Of a stretch of DNA of 64,000 nucleotides, positions 34,901 through 46,449 are shown piece after piece. The notes beneath the pieces are model-generated. The model ran no database searches. It saw nothing but the letters and a program-made list of their open reading frames with translations, and was not told the DNA's origin. The stretch is from Candidatus Reconcilbacillus cellulovorans (GTDB lineage: Bacteria; Bacillota; Bacilli; Paenibacillales; Reconciliibacillaceae). The DNA lies in the NCBI GenBank assembly GCA_002507565.1, contig MOXJ01000020.1:16682-80681 (forward strand), read 5' to 3'. Position 1 is the first letter of the stretch, and each line of letters starts with the position of its first letter. A program made the position numbers and the translations under genes.

Positions 34901-35146
34901 GTGAAGCTTTCGACGGGCCGGACGGGGGCGGACTACTACATCGAGATCACGTTCACATCGGGCGCGGGCAGCTTGGCGGCTGGGGGAAGCAGTGGGGACA
35001 TTCAGGTGCGGATCAACAAGAACGACTGGACGAACTACAACGAGGCGAACGATTACTCGTATGATCCGACGAAGACGAGTTTTGCGGATTGGAACCGGGT
35101 GACGCTGTATCGCAACGGTCAGCTCATCTGGGGCGTCGAACCATAG
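31916..35146 (+). CDS. celA: Secreted GH9 processive cellulase, GH9-CBM3c-CBM3-CBM3
   Basis: This is a 1076-residue secreted enzyme: signal peptide (to about residue 38), GH9 (about 42-490), CBM3c (about 505-664), an 80-residue Thr-Pro linker, CBM3 (746-897), a short linker, and CBM3 (924-1076). GH9 catalytic residues are visible: Asp95 and Asp98 in [11 protein letters not shown] and the acid Glu468 in [11 protein letters not shown]; also [14 protein letters not shown]9 fused to CBM3c is the signature of processive endoglucanases. The GTG at 31916 is chosen for AAGGAGG (31901-31907) at 8-bp spacing; a TTG at 31898 has its own site but too close. First gene of celABCDE. The letters celA-celF are recalled from a published homologous locus; D-F follow gene order here. 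Confidence 0.93.
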   Translation: MNFRQLMLRRRALSMLTGAAVVYSAFVPVGSPDSAVVRAAPTSYNYAEALQKAIYFYDAQRSGKLPPDNRVEWRGDSGLNDGADVGVDLTGGWYDAGDHVKFGLPMAYSAAMLAWAVYEYRDAFVQTGQLDYILNNIKWATDYFIKAHSAPNVLWGQVGKGDVDHAWWGPAEVMQMPRPAYKIDPSCPGSDLAAGTAAAMAAAAAVFKPTDPTYASTLIAHAKQLYTFADTYRGKYSDCITDAQNFYRSWSGYADELTWGAVWLYLATGEQAYLDKAIASVAEWGREGQTPYWGYKWTQSWDDVHYGAQLLLARITGDQRFIQSTERNLEYWTDGTDDTGERITYTPGGLAWLDSWGSLRYAMNASFLAFVYSDWLQSRDPAKAEKYRNFAVRQVLYALGDNPRNSSYVVGFGRNPPQRPHHRTAHGSWADSQNVPAYHRHILYGALVGGPNQSDAYTDSISDYVGNEVATDYNAAFTGNLAKMYLLFGASAGQRPLANFPEPEVREDEFFVEAGVNSSGPNYTEIKALINNRSGWPARMGDKLSFKYFVDLSEVYAAGYTVNDIKVTTNYNEGAKVSGLLPYDESRRLYYVLVDFTGTKIYPGGQSAYKKEVQFRLSAPSGTSFWNPNNDFSYQLMSGTSNSSLVKTPYMPVYDAGVKIFGVEPSSGSGSSPTPPPTSTPTPTPTPTPTPTLTLTPTPTPTPTPTPTPTPTPTPTPTPTPTPTPTPTPTPTPTPTPTPTPTPTPSASGTLRVEYRVGDTSATDNQMKPYLRIVNTGSQAVPLTELKVRYWYTKNSTQAEQYFCDWAQIDCSNIRAQFVSLAQPVSGADSYIELSFTGGSVPAGGNTGEIQNRIHFTNWMNYNETDDWSYNGTQTTWGPSTRITLYRNGVLVWGTEPGGGSSTPTPTATPTPTPSAAPTPTPTAGGSLVVQYRAADTNAGDNQLKPHFRIVNRGTTSVPLSELSIRYWYTVDGDKPQVFNCDWAQVGCSNLRGSFVKLSTGRTGADYYIEITFTSGAGSLAAGGSSGDIQVRINKNDWTNYNEANDYSYDPTKTSFADWNRVTLYRNGQLIWGVEP
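33933..34150 (+). repeat. Thr-Pro hexanucleotide microsatellite, celA linker 1
   Basis: More than 30 units of a 6-bp repeat (ACACCG/ACGCCG) encode alternating Thr-Pro. It is the longest such tract in the window. Changes by whole units keep the frame. Confidence 0.9.
34151..34606 (+). repeat. CBM3 module, type I copy 1 (celA)
   Basis: 456-bp near-identical unit starting AGCGCGAGCGG and ending in WGTEP. The other type I copies are at 39831, 45132 and 47470. Confidence 0.9.
34685..35143 (+). repeat. CBM3 module, type II copy 1 (celA)
   Basis: 459-bp unit ([20 protein letters not shown] to WGVEP), ending exactly at the stop codon. A type II copy ends every one of the six cel genes. Confidence 0.9.
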
Positions 35147-35175
35147 CAAAATTCGGTGGTTTATTCTTTTGAACA

Positions 35176-35253
35176 GCAAACCCCAGGGAACGGAGGAATG
35201 AGGGTGTCGATCGAATTGGCAATCCTATTGCCGACCTTCGTTCCCTGGTTTGC
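35176..35253 (+). promoter_or_regulatory. Stem-loop between celA and celB
   Basis: A 15-bp stem (arms 35176-35192 and 35239-35253, two bulged Cs) encloses a second perfect hairpin (GGCAAT-CCT-ATTGCC). No T-run follows, so it is more likely an RNA processing or stability element than a terminator. Confidence 0.6.
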
Positions 35254-35294
35254 AAATAGAAACGCTACAAAAAACAGGAGGAAGAGGGAAAATC

Positions 35295-38033
35295 ATGGAA
35301 TCACTCGCATGGACGCTGTTATGGAAGAAAGCAAGAATTATCTTTCTTGCTTTCGCGCTTGTCGTCTCCGCCTTCGCGGGCTTCGCTGTGTCTCCTCGTA
35401 GCGAAACCGCTTACGCGCAGACGGACCCGCAGGTTTTCAAGGACAGGTTTTTGCAGCTGTACAACCAAATCAAAAATCCGGCGAACGGTTACTTTTCGCC
35501 GGAAGGCATTCCTTATCACTCCATCGAAACGTTGATTTCGGAAGCTCCCGACTATGGGCATATGACGACGTCGGAAGCGTTCAGTTATTGGCTCTGGCTG
35601 GAAACGCTATATGGTTACTTCACCGGTGACTGGTCGAAACTGGAACAGGCTTGGACAAAAATGGAGCAATTCATTATCCCGAACTCGACGGAACAGCCGA
35701 CGATGGGGTCTTACAACCCATCAAGTCCAGCTACTTACGCGCCGGAACATCCGTATCCGGACCGGTATCCAACTTTGCTGAACAATTCCGTGCCGGCAGG
35801 ACAGGACCCACTGGATGCGGAACTCAAAGCGACGTACGGTAATAACGTGACGTATTTGATGCACTGGCTGCTTGACGTGGACAATTGGTACGGCTTCGGC
35901 AACCTGTTGAACCCGTCGCATACGGCGACCTACGTCAACACGTTCCAGCGCGGCGAACAGGAATCGGTCTGGGAGGCGATCACACATCCGTCGCAGGACA
36001 ATTTCCGGTTCGGAAAACCGAATGAAGGTTTTGTGACGCTGTTCGTAAAAGATAACGGAACGCCTGCCCAGCAATGGCGTTATACGGCAGCCTCTGACGC
36101 CGACGCACGCGCCATTCAGGTGATGTATTGGGCGAAGCAGCTGGGGTACAACAACCAGACCTATCTGGATAAGGCGCGCAAGATGGGCGACTATCTGCGC
36201 TATACACTGTTCGACAAGTATTTCCAACAAATCGGCAGTGCAAACGACGGTTCTCCGAGCCCGGGCAGCGGTAAAAACTCTGCGCATTACCTTTTGTCTT
36301 GGTACACGGCCTGGGGCGGTGGTCTCGGCTCCGGCGGCAACTGGGCTTGGAGAATCGGATCGAGCCATGCTCATCAGGGTTATCAAAATCCTGTCGCTGC
36401 TTATGCGCTGTCTGCCGGCGGACTGGCGCCGCGTTCCGCAACGGCACAGACCGACTGGGCGACGTCGTTGCAACGTCAGCTTGAATTCTATACGTGGCTG
36501 CAATCGAGCGAAGGCGCCATCGGCGGCGGGGCGACCAACAGCGTCGGGGGCAGCTATCAGCCGTATCCTTCCGGTCGCAGTACGTTCTACGGCATGGTTT
36601 ACGATGAAGCGCCGGTTTATCGCGATCCGCCTTCGAACTCGTGGTTCGGCTTCCAAGCGTGGTCCGTCGAACGCGTCGCGGAACTGTACTATATCTGGAC
36701 CAGCAGCGGAAATACCAATACGCAGCAGTTCCAGATGGTTAAAAACATCGTCACCAAATGGGTCGATTGGGCGCTTGACTATACGTTCGTGAATCAACGC
36801 CCGGTTACAGACGCTCAAGGGTATTTCCTGACGAGCAGCGGCAGCCGTGTCCTGGGCGGCAACAATCCGCAGATCGCCACGGTTTCCGATCCCGGTCAGT
36901 TCTATATTCCGTCGACGCTGGAATGGCAGGGTCAACCGGACACATGGAACGGATATGCCAATTATACGGGCAATCCCAATTTCCATGCGATTGCGAAAGA
37001 CCCCGGCCAAGACGTCGGCGTCACCGGCAACTATATCAAGCTGCTGACGTTCTTTGCCGCGGCCACGAAAGCGGAGACGGGGAACTACACCGCTCTCGGA
37101 AGCCAGGCGTTGAATGTCGCCGAACAGTTGCTGAACGTGCTTTGGAATTTCAACGACGGGGTTGGGATTGTCCGTCCCGAACAACGCGCCGACTACTTCC
37201 GCTATTTTACGAAGGAAATTTACTTCCCGAGCGGCTGGAGCGGCACGTACGGACAGGGCAATACCATTCCTGGGCCGGGCGCGGTTCCTTCCGATCCGTC
37301 GAAAGGCGGAAACGGCGTTTATATCAGCTACGCCGAACTGCGTCCGAAGATCAAGCAAGATCCGAAATGGTCGTATCTTGAAAATCTGTACAAAACTTCG
37401 TATAATCCGTCCACAGGTCGCTGGGAAAACGGTGTTCCGACGTTCACGTATCACCGTTTCTGGGCGCAGGTCGATGTGGCGACGGCGTATGCGGAATTTG
37501 CCCGGTTGATCGGCGGTTTGGGCGCTTCGCCGACACCGACGCCGAGCGCGACACCGACGCCGACACCGTCGGCCGGCGGCAACCTGGTCGTGCAGTACCG
37601 CGCGGCGGACACGAACGCGACGGACAACCAGCTGAAGCCGCACTTTAGGATTGTGAACCGCGGGACGACGAGCGTGCCGTTGTCGGAGCTGACGATCCGG
37701 TACTGGTACACGGTGGACGGAGACAAGCCGCAGGTGTTCAACTGCGACTGGGCGCAGGTAGGTTGCTCGAATGTGCGTGGCAGCTTTGTGAAGCTGACGA
37801 CGGGCCGGACGGGGGCGGACTACTACATCGAGATCACGTTCACGTCGGGCGCGGGCAGCTTGGCGGCTGGGGGAAGCAGTGGGGACATTCAGGTGCGGAT
37901 CAACAAGAACGACTGGACGAACTACAACGAGGCGAACGACTACTCGTGTGATCCGACGAAGACGAGTTTTGCGGATTGGAACCGAGTGACGCTGTATCGT
38001 AACGGTCAGCTCGTCTGGGGCGTCGAACCGTAA
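35295..38033 (+). CDS. celB: Secreted GH48 exoglucanase, GH48-CBM3
   Basis: This is a 912-residue secreted reducing-end cellobiohydrolase: signal peptide (to about residue 40), GH48 (about 42-740), a short Thr-Pro linker, and CBM3 type II (760-911). The GH48 signature NGYFSPEGIPYHSIETLI leads to DYGHMTTSEAFSYW, where Glu94 is the probable catalytic acid. GH48 enzymes are the main exo-acting partner of GH9 processive endoglucanases in many cellulose-degrading bacteria. The ATG at 35295 follows AGGAGGAAGAGGG. One residue is odd: the conserved Tyr of the CBM3 segment NDYSYDPTK is Cys here (TGT for TAT). Confidence 0.94.
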   Translation: MESLAWTLLWKKARIIFLAFALVVSAFAGFAVSPRSETAYAQTDPQVFKDRFLQLYNQIKNPANGYFSPEGIPYHSIETLISEAPDYGHMTTSEAFSYWLWLETLYGYFTGDWSKLEQAWTKMEQFIIPNSTEQPTMGSYNPSSPATYAPEHPYPDRYPTLLNNSVPAGQDPLDAELKATYGNNVTYLMHWLLDVDNWYGFGNLLNPSHTATYVNTFQRGEQESVWEAITHPSQDNFRFGKPNEGFVTLFVKDNGTPAQQWRYTAASDADARAIQVMYWAKQLGYNNQTYLDKARKMGDYLRYTLFDKYFQQIGSANDGSPSPGSGKNSAHYLLSWYTAWGGGLGSGGNWAWRIGSSHAHQGYQNPVAAYALSAGGLAPRSATAQTDWATSLQRQLEFYTWLQSSEGAIGGGATNSVGGSYQPYPSGRSTFYGMVYDEAPVYRDPPSNSWFGFQAWSVERVAELYYIWTSSGNTNTQQFQMVKNIVTKWVDWALDYTFVNQRPVTDAQGYFLTSSGSRVLGGNNPQIATVSDPGQFYIPSTLEWQGQPDTWNGYANYTGNPNFHAIAKDPGQDVGVTGNYIKLLTFFAAATKAETGNYTALGSQALNVAEQLLNVLWNFNDGVGIVRPEQRADYFRYFTKEIYFPSGWSGTYGQGNTIPGPGAVPSDPSKGGNGVYISYAELRPKIKQDPKWSYLENLYKTSYNPSTGRWENGVPTFTYHRFWAQVDVATAYAEFARLIGGLGASPTPTPSATPTPTPSAGGNLVVQYRAADTNATDNQLKPHFRIVNRGTTSVPLSELTIRYWYTVDGDKPQVFNCDWAQVGCSNVRGSFVKLTTGRTGADYYIEITFTSGAGSLAAGGSSGDIQVRINKNDWTNYNEANDYSCDPTKTSFADWNRVTLYRNGQLVWGVEP
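37572..38030 (+). repeat. CBM3 module, type II copy 2 (celB)
   Basis: 459-bp copy, near-identical to the others, with a Tyr-to-Cys change in YSCDPTK. Confidence 0.9.
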
Positions 38034-38060
38034 CGCACAACAGTCCATGCCGAGAAGGTT

Positions 38061-38095
38061 CGGGGGCGTTCAACTGAAGACGGGGAACGCCCCCG
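38061..38095 (+). promoter_or_regulatory. Stem-loop between celB and celC
   Basis: A perfect 11-bp stem, CGGGGGCGTTC (38061-38071) with GAACGCCCCCG (38085-38095), and a 13-nt loop. No T-run follows. Confidence 0.65.
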
Positions 38096-38138
38096 TTCCT
38101 GAAAGTATGTCACGAGCAAAACGAGGGAGGAGCCGAGC

Positions 38139-40880
<2,742 letters not shown>

Positions 40881-40892
40881 GGGTATACCTAA

Positions 40893-40938
40893 GAGCGGCG
40901 TGGCGGAGTCGATAAGCGGTGATGATTCCGCCTCGCTC
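40893..40938 (+). promoter_or_regulatory. Stem-loop between celC and celD
   Basis: GAGCG/CGCTC and GGCGGA/TCCGCC pairs form a two-part stem with an asymmetric internal loop. It is weaker than the other cel intergenic stems; no T-run. Confidence 0.4.
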
Positions 40939-41084
40939 GAGGACCGGTCGACTGCCACAGAAGGCTTTGTGAAGGAGGTGATGGACGGAAGATCCGAAAA
41001 AGAAAGAATATGAAGGTTTTGTGGGTTGGTTTTGGTAAAAAAGAATCCATGAGGAACCAAACGAAAGAGGGGAGTGACACAGGC

Positions 41085-44000
41085 ATGACGATGGCGTGGA
41101 AACAGCGCAGCGGATTGATCGCGTTGATTTTGGCATTGGTAGCGGGTTTGCTGCTGCCATGGGGATCGCTGCCGAAAGCGGCGGCGGAGCCGCATGTGGA
41201 CAATCCGTTTGTAGGAGCGACGGCTTACGTCAATCCGGACTATGCGGCGCTGGTCGATTCGTCGATCGCGAGGGTGAGCGATCCAACGCTGGCGGCGAAG
41301 ATGCGTACGGTCAAGACGTATCCGACGGCGGTGTGGTTGGATCGGATCGCGGCGATTGACGGAGGGCCGGGAAGACGGAGCTTGGTGCAGCATTTGGATA
41401 CGGCGTTGGCGCAGAAGCAAGGGAATACGCCGATTACGGCGATGTTTGTGATTTACAATATGCCGGGTCGGGACTGCGCGGCGCTGGCGTCGAACGGGGA
41501 GCTGCCGCTGACGCAGGAAGGGCTGCAGAGGTACAAGACGGAGTATATTGACCGAATTGCGGCAATTTTTGCAGATCCGAAGTATGCGGGAATTCGGATC
41601 GTGACGGTGATTGAACCGGACGGCTTGCCGAACCTGGTGACGAACCTGAGCGATCCGGAATGCGCGCAGGCGAATTCAAGCGGAATTTATGTAGAGGCAG
41701 TACGATATGCGATCAACAAGTTGAGCGAAATTCCGAACGTGTATATTTACCTGGACATCGCGCATTCGGGATGGCTGGGCTGGGACAACAACCGGACCGG
41801 CGCGGTGCAGCTGTATACGAACGTGGTGCGAGGGACGACGAAAGGGCTTTCGAGCGTGGACGGGTTTGTGACGAACGTGGCGAACTATACGCCGCTCGAG
41901 GAGCCGTATTTGACGGATCCAAACCTGACGGTGGGAGGTCAGCCGCTTAAGTCAGCGAAGTTTTATGAGTGGAACCCGTATTTTGATGAAGTAGATTATG
42001 CGGCAGCGTTGCGGTCGGCGTTTATCAGTGCAGGGTGGCCGACGAGCATCGGGATGTTGATCGACACGAGCCGCAACGGCTGGGGCGGGCCGAACCGGCC
42101 GACGGGAGCGAGCGGGACGACGGTGGACGCGTATGTGAATTCGGGGCGTGTGGACCGTCGGGCGCATCGCGGGCTGTGGTGTAACGTCAGCGGAGCGGGG
42201 ATGGGAATGCCGCCGCAGGTGGCGCCGGCGGCGTATGCGTCGCAAGGGATCGAGGCATTCGTATGGGTGAAGCCGCCCGGGGAGTCGGACGGAGCGAGTT
42301 CGGAGATACCGAACGACGAAGGCAAGCGGTTTGACCGGATGTGCGATCCGACGTATACGACGCAATACGGGGTGTTGACGGGGGCGTTGCCGAACGCGCC
42401 GTTGGCGGGGCAATGGTTCCATGATCAGTTTGTGATGTTGGTGCAGAATGCGTATCCGGCGATTCCGACGAGCGGCGGTGGGACACCGACGCCGAGTACG
42501 ACGGTGACGCCGACACCGACACCGACGCCGACACCGACGCCGAGTGCGACGGTGACGCCGACACCGACACCGACGCCGACACCGACGCCGAGTGCGACGG
42601 TGACGCCGACACCGACACCGACGCCGACACCGACGCCGACGGTGACGCCGACGCCGACATCGTCGACAAGTTTTGTGGCCAGGCACGGGCAATTGAGAGT
42701 CGTGGGGAATCAATTGGTCGACCAAAATGGACAACCCATCCAACTAAGAGGCATTAGTTCTCATGGGTTACAATGGTATGGGCATTTCGTCAATCGAGAC
42801 AGCCTCCGATGGCTCCGAGATGATTGGGGAATAACAGTTTTCCGAGCAGCTCTGTATACTGCCGAACAAGGATATATCACGAATCCGTCTTTAAAAGAAA
42901 AAGTGAAGGAAGCTGTACAAGCCGCAATTGAACTCGGTATTTATGTGATCATCGACTGGCACATTTTGTCTGATGGCGATCCGAACACGTACAAGGAGCA
43001 AGCGAAAGCGTTTTTCGATGAAATGTCGCGATTGTACGGCAGTTATCCGAACGTGATTTATGAGATCGCCAACGAACCGAATGGTGTGACATGGGAAGGA
43101 CAGGTTAAGCCGTACGCTTCGGAGGTGATCCCGGTCATCCGTGCTAATGACCCTGATAATCTCATTATTGTCGGAACAACAACGTGGAGTCAGGATGTCC
43201 ATCTTGCAGCAGATAGCCCGCTACCTTACAGCAACCTGGCGTACGCTCTGCATTTCTATGCCGGTACGCATGGTCAATGGTTGAGAGACCGGATCGACTA
43301 TGCGAGGAATAAAGGCATCGCGATTTTCGTGAGTGAATGGGGGACAAGCACTTCGACAGGCGATGGAGGCCCCTATCTCACGGAGTCGCAACAATGGTTG
43401 GATTTCCTTAATGCTCGGCAGATCAGTTGGGTGAACTGGTCGTTGAGCGACAAGGCCGAGTCATCCGCAGCATTGTTGCCTGGCGCAAGCGCAACAGGTG
43501 GTTGGACGGACGCACAATTGTCTCAGTCGGGGCGTTTTGTTCGCGCTCAGATTCGCAGCGGTGTATTGACGCCGACACCGACGCCGACACCTACGCCTAC
43601 GCCGAGTGCGGCGCCCACACCGACGCCGACGGCCGGCGGCAGCCTGGTCGTGCAGTATCGCGCGGCGGACACGAACGCGGGCGACAACCAGCTGAAGCCG
43701 CATTTTCGGATTGTGAACCGCGGGACGACGAGCGTGCCGCTGTCGGAGCTTTCGATCCGGTACTGGTACACGGTGGACGGAGACAAGCCGCAGGTGTTCA
43801 ACTGCGACTGGGCGCAGGTGGGTTGTTCGAACTTGCGGGGCAGTTTCGTGAAGCTTTCGACGGGCCGGACGGGGGCGGACTACTACATTGAGATCACGTT
43901 CACGTCGGGCGCGGGCAGCTTGGCGGCTGGGGGAAGCAGCGGGGACATTCAGGTGCGGATCAACAAGAACGACTGGACGAACTACAATGAGGCGAACGAC

Positions 44001-44093
44001 TACTCGTATGATCCGACGAAGACGAGTTTTGCGGATTGGAACCGGGTGACGCTGTATCGCAACGGTCAGCTCATCTGGGGCGTCGAGCCTTGA
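41085..44093 (+). CDS. celD: Secreted bifunctional cellulase, GH6-GH5-CBM3
   Basis: This is a 1002-residue secreted enzyme: signal peptide (to about residue 33), GH6 (about 38-460), a 65-residue Thr-Pro linker with Ser-Ala-Thr-Val breaks, GH5 (about 528-826), linker, and CBM3 type II (850-1002). GH6 residues: Asp130 in MPGRDCAA and Asp179 in VIEPDGLPN, plus [13 protein letters not shown]5 residues: acid/base Glu664 in EIANEPNG and nucleophile Glu751 in VSEWGTS. The ATG at 41085 follows GAGGGGAG. An upstream ATG at 41010 lacks a good site, and a strong AAGGAGGTG at 40972 drives only a ten-codon reading frame. The GH5 segment (42666-43560) is more AT-rich than the GH6 and CBM3 parts, again suggesting module capture. 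Confidence 0.92.
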   Translation: MTMAWKQRSGLIALILALVAGLLLPWGSLPKAAAEPHVDNPFVGATAYVNPDYAALVDSSIARVSDPTLAAKMRTVKTYPTAVWLDRIAAIDGGPGRRSLVQHLDTALAQKQGNTPITAMFVIYNMPGRDCAALASNGELPLTQEGLQRYKTEYIDRIAAIFADPKYAGIRIVTVIEPDGLPNLVTNLSDPECAQANSSGIYVEAVRYAINKLSEIPNVYIYLDIAHSGWLGWDNNRTGAVQLYTNVVRGTTKGLSSVDGFVTNVANYTPLEEPYLTDPNLTVGGQPLKSAKFYEWNPYFDEVDYAAALRSAFISAGWPTSIGMLIDTSRNGWGGPNRPTGASGTTVDAYVNSGRVDRRAHRGLWCNVSGAGMGMPPQVAPAAYASQGIEAFVWVKPPGESDGASSEIPNDEGKRFDRMCDPTYTTQYGVLTGALPNAPLAGQWFHDQFVMLVQNAYPAIPTSGGGTPTPSTTVTPTPTPTPTPTPSATVTPTPTPTPTPTPSATVTPTPTPTPTPTPTVTPTPTSSTSFVARHGQLRVVGNQLVDQNGQPIQLRGISSHGLQWYGHFVNRDSLRWLRDDWGITVFRAALYTAEQGYITNPSLKEKVKEAVQAAIELGIYVIIDWHILSDGDPNTYKEQAKAFFDEMSRLYGSYPNVIYEIANEPNGVTWEGQVKPYASEVIPVIRANDPDNLIIVGTTTWSQDVHLAADSPLPYSNLAYALHFYAGTHGQWLRDRIDYARNKGIAIFVSEWGTSTSTGDGGPYLTESQQWLDFLNARQISWVNWSLSDKAESSAALLPGASATGGWTDAQLSQSGRFVRAQIRSGVLTPTPTPTPTPTPSAAPTPTPTAGGSLVVQYRAADTNAGDNQLKPHFRIVNRGTTSVPLSELSIRYWYTVDGDKPQVFNCDWAQVGCSNLRGSFVKLSTGRTGADYYIEITFTSGAGSLAAGGSSGDIQVRINKNDWTNYNEANDYSYDPTKTSFADWNRVTLYRNGQLIWGVEP
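42484..42663 (+). repeat. Higher-order Thr-Pro repeat, celD linker 1
   Basis: 6-bp Thr-Pro units are organised in a longer repeat, each block ending in Ser-Ala/Thr-Thr-Val, repeated at least three times. Confidence 0.85.
43632..44090 (+). repeat. CBM3 module, type II copy 4 (celD)
   Basis: 459-bp copy, almost the same as the celA type II copy. Confidence 0.9.
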
Positions 44094-44110
44094 TTGCCAA
44101 CCGACGGTAT

Positions 44111-44146
44111 GGACCTGGCGGACGGTAAGTCCGTTCGCCAGGTTCC
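44111..44146 (+). promoter_or_regulatory. Stem-loop between celD and celE
   Basis: A 15-bp stem with one bulged T: GGACCTGGCGGACGG (44111-44125) with CCGTTCGCCAGGTTCC (44131-44146), loop TAAGT. No T-run follows. Confidence 0.65.
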
Positions 44147-44201
44147 TATAAAAACAACATCTCCGCTCGAAAAAACCTTGAAGGAAGGGAGAGGATTTTT
44201 T

Positions 44202-46157
44202 ATGAATCGACGCCTTATCGCCCGCCTCAGCGGCATGTTGGCGATGGTTCTCATCGCCGCAGTGTTGGCGTACGTTCCGAAGCCTGAACCGGCCGAGGCG
44301 CACGGAGGTATGGTGTTTCCAGCCACGCGAACGTATGCCTGTTATGTTGACGGCAAGGTTCACGGCAATGGCGGAGACTTGAACATGATCAATCCGGCGT
44401 GTCTTGATGCCTTGGCGATCTCGGGCAACTATCAGTTCTGGAACTGGTTCGGAAATCTGATCAGTAATGCCGGAGGACGCCATAGGGAAATCATTCCTGA
44501 CGGCAAACTGTGCGGACCAACGGCCAGTTTTGATGGTATGAACCAGGCGCGTACAGACTGGTGGACGACTCGTCTGCAGCCGGGCGCAACGATTACGGTG
44601 CGAGTCAACGCATGGGCGCCGCATCCCGGCACGTGGTATTTGTATGTAACCCGGGACGGATGGGATCCGACACAACCGCTGAAATGGTCGGATCTGGAAC
44701 CGACGCCCTTCAGCCAGGTGACTAATCCGCCGATCAACTCGAGCGGACCGGACGGGGCCGAGTACAGCTGGCAGGTGCAGCTGCCGAACAAGCAAGGGCG
44801 ACACATCATTTATATGATATGGCAGAGATCCGACAGTCCGGAGGCATTTTACAACTGTTCGGATGCGTATTTCGGATCGGGGCCGATTGCTTATGAATTT
44901 GGTGACCCGCGGGAAGGAGGAACGATGATTACGCCGCCGCCGTCGGGCACGACGCCGACACCGACGCCGACACCGACGCCGACACCGACGCCGACACTGA
45001 CGCCGACACCGACGCCGACACCGACGCCGACACCGACGCCGACACTGACGCCGACACCGACGCCGACACCGACGCCGACATCGACGCCGACGTCGACACC
45101 GACGTCGACGCCGACACCGACACCGACGCCTAGCGCGAGCGGCACCCTGCGTGTCGAGTATCGCGTGGGCGATTCCAGCGCCACCGACAACCAGATGAAA
45201 CCGCAGCTGCGCATCGTCAACACCGGCTCGCAAGCCGTGCCGCTGACCGAGCTGAAGATGCGCTACTGGTACACGAAGAACTCGACGCAGGCCGAACAAT
45301 ACTTCTGCGACTGGGCGCAGATCGGCTGCTCGAACATCCGGGCGCAGTTCGTGTCGCTGTCGCAGCCGGTCAGCGGGGCGGACAGCTACATCGAGCTGAG
45401 CTTTACGGGCGGAAGCATTCCGGCGGGAGGCAACACGGGCGAGATTCAGAACCGGATTCACTTCACGAACTGGATGAACTACAACGAAACGGACGACTGG
45501 TCGTACAACGGGGCGCAGATGACGTGGGGGCCGTCGACGCGGATTACGCTTTATCGCAACGGCGTGCTGGTGTGGGGCACGGAGCCGGGCGGCGGATCGT
45601 CGCCGCCGACGCCGACGGTGACACCGACACCTACACCGACATCGACGCCGACACCTACGCCTACGCCGAGTGCGGCGCCCACACCGACGCCGTCGGCCGG
45701 CGGCAGCCTAGTCGTGCAGTATCGCGCGGCGGACACGAACGCGGGCGACAACCAGCTGAAGCCGCATTTTCGGATTGTGAACCGCGGGACGACGAGCGTG
45801 CCGCTGTCGGAGCTTTCGATCCGGTACTGGTACACGGTGGACGGGGACAAGCCGCAGGTGTTCAACTGCGACTGGGCGCAGGTGGGTTGTTCGAACTTGC
45901 GGGGCAGCTTCGTGAAGCTTTCGACGGGCCGGACGGGGGCGGACTACTACATCGAGATCACGTTTACGTCGGGCGCGGGCAGTCTGGCGCCTGGGGCGAG
46001 CAGCGGAGACATTCAGGTGCGGATCAACAAGAACGACTGGACGAACTACAACGAGGCGAACGACTACTCGTATGACCCGACGAAGACGAGTTTTGCGGAT
46101 TGGAACCGGGTGACGCTGTATCGGAATGGTCAGCTCGTCTGGGGCGTTGAACCATAA
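44202..46157 (+). CDS. celE: Secreted lytic polysaccharide monooxygenase, AA10-CBM3-CBM3
   Basis: This is a 651-residue copper-dependent LPMO that cleaves crystalline polysaccharide oxidatively. The signal peptide ends at AEA, leaving His34 as the mature N-terminus (HGGMVFP), as required for the copper histidine brace. The second brace residue is His141 in [17 protein letters not shown]. The C-terminal family motif [11 protein letters not shown] follows. Then come a long Thr-Pro linker, CBM3 type I (311-462), linker, and CBM3 type II (499-651). The ATG at 44202 follows GGGAGAGG. Cellulose specificity is inferred from the CBM3s and neighbours. Last gene of the operon before a perfect terminator. 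Confidence 0.93.
   Translation: MNRRLIARLSGMLAMVLIAAVLAYVPKPEPAEAHGGMVFPATRTYACYVDGKVHGNGGDLNMINPACLDALAISGNYQFWNWFGNLISNAGGRHREIIPDGKLCGPTASFDGMNQARTDWWTTRLQPGATITVRVNAWAPHPGTWYLYVTRDGWDPTQPLKWSDLEPTPFSQVTNPPINSSGPDGAEYSWQVQLPNKQGRHIIYMIWQRSDSPEAFYNCSDAYFGSGPIAYEFGDPREGGTMITPPPSGTTPTPTPTPTPTPTPTLTPTPTPTPTPTPTPTLTPTPTPTPTPTSTPTSTPTSTPTPTPTPSASGTLRVEYRVGDSSATDNQMKPQLRIVNTGSQAVPLTELKMRYWYTKNSTQAEQYFCDWAQIGCSNIRAQFVSLSQPVSGADSYIELSFTGGSIPAGGNTGEIQNRIHFTNWMNYNETDDWSYNGAQMTWGPSTRITLYRNGVLVWGTEPGGGSSPPTPTVTPTPTPTSTPTPTPTPSAAPTPTPSAGGSLVVQYRAADTNAGDNQLKPHFRIVNRGTTSVPLSELSIRYWYTVDGDKPQVFNCDWAQVGCSNLRGSFVKLSTGRTGADYYIEITFTSGAGSLAPGASSGDIQVRINKNDWTNYNEANDYSYDPTKTSFADWNRVTLYRNGQLVWGVEP
44953..45131 (+). 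repeat. Thr-Pro microsatellite, celE linker 1
   Basis: About 30 Thr-Pro hexamers with Leu-Thr and Ser-Thr interruptions. Confidence 0.85.
45132..45587 (+). repeat. CBM3 module, type I copy 3 (celE)
   Basis: 456-bp copy; shares the Ser-Ile variants ([14 protein letters not shown]) with the celF copy. Confidence 0.9.
45696..46154 (+). repeat. CBM3 module, type II copy 5 (celE)
   Basis: 459-bp copy; carries the SLAPGASS variant instead of SLAAGGSS. Confidence 0.9.
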
Positions 46158-46192
46158 TAACGGCAAGCACAACTCGGCCAGGTCGTTTCTCC

Positions 46193-46243
46193 AAAGCCCT
46201 TCTTTCGGAAGTATCGAAAGAAGGGCTTTCCTTCTAAACTTTT
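46193..46243 (+). terminator. Terminator after celE
   Basis: A perfect 15-bp stem (AAAGCCCTTCTTTCG 46193-46207 with CGAAAGAAGGGCTTT 46215-46229) is followed by CCTTCTAAACTTTTT. It marks the end of celABCDE. Confidence 0.85.
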
Positions 46244-46294
46244 TCGGGGTGACATCTAAAGTTTATCCCGTACTCGAAGGATCGAGAGAAACGA

Positions 46295-46300
46295 TAGAAT
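46295..46300 (+). promoter_or_regulatory. Possible celF -10 element
   Basis: TAGAAT without a clear -35, in the 200-bp gap after the celE terminator. celF needs its own promoter and this is the best candidate seen. Confidence 0.3.
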
Positions 46301-46449
46301 AGGCAATAAGTTACTGTAAATCTTGTATGAACAGAAAGGAGATGATTACAAAAGGACGGATTCATCGTTTTTTTTCGAAAAGGTCGGCAGTAGGTCTGTT
46401 TGAGACGGGATCACACATGCATCAAATTGCAGAGAGGAGGAAAATGATA

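Noticed and set aside
33242..38048. Very long minus-strand open frames (645 and 775 codons) opposite celA and celB, with Arg-rich translations
   Set aside because: They are mirror images of the repetitive Thr-Pro linkers and GC-rich CBM3 codons, have no ribosome sites, and the plus-strand proteins have full catalytic motifs. The same applies to minus frames opposite celC-celF.
40981..41013. Ten-codon frame behind a strong AAGGAGGTG upstream of celD
   Set aside because: The ATG directly abuts the ribosome site, so initiation is unlikely. The celD signal peptide has its own site at 41068-41076.
46327..46449. Longer CelF N-terminus starting at 46327
   Set aside because: It would add about 40 polar residues before the signal peptide; the GAGAGGAGG site places the start at 46450.
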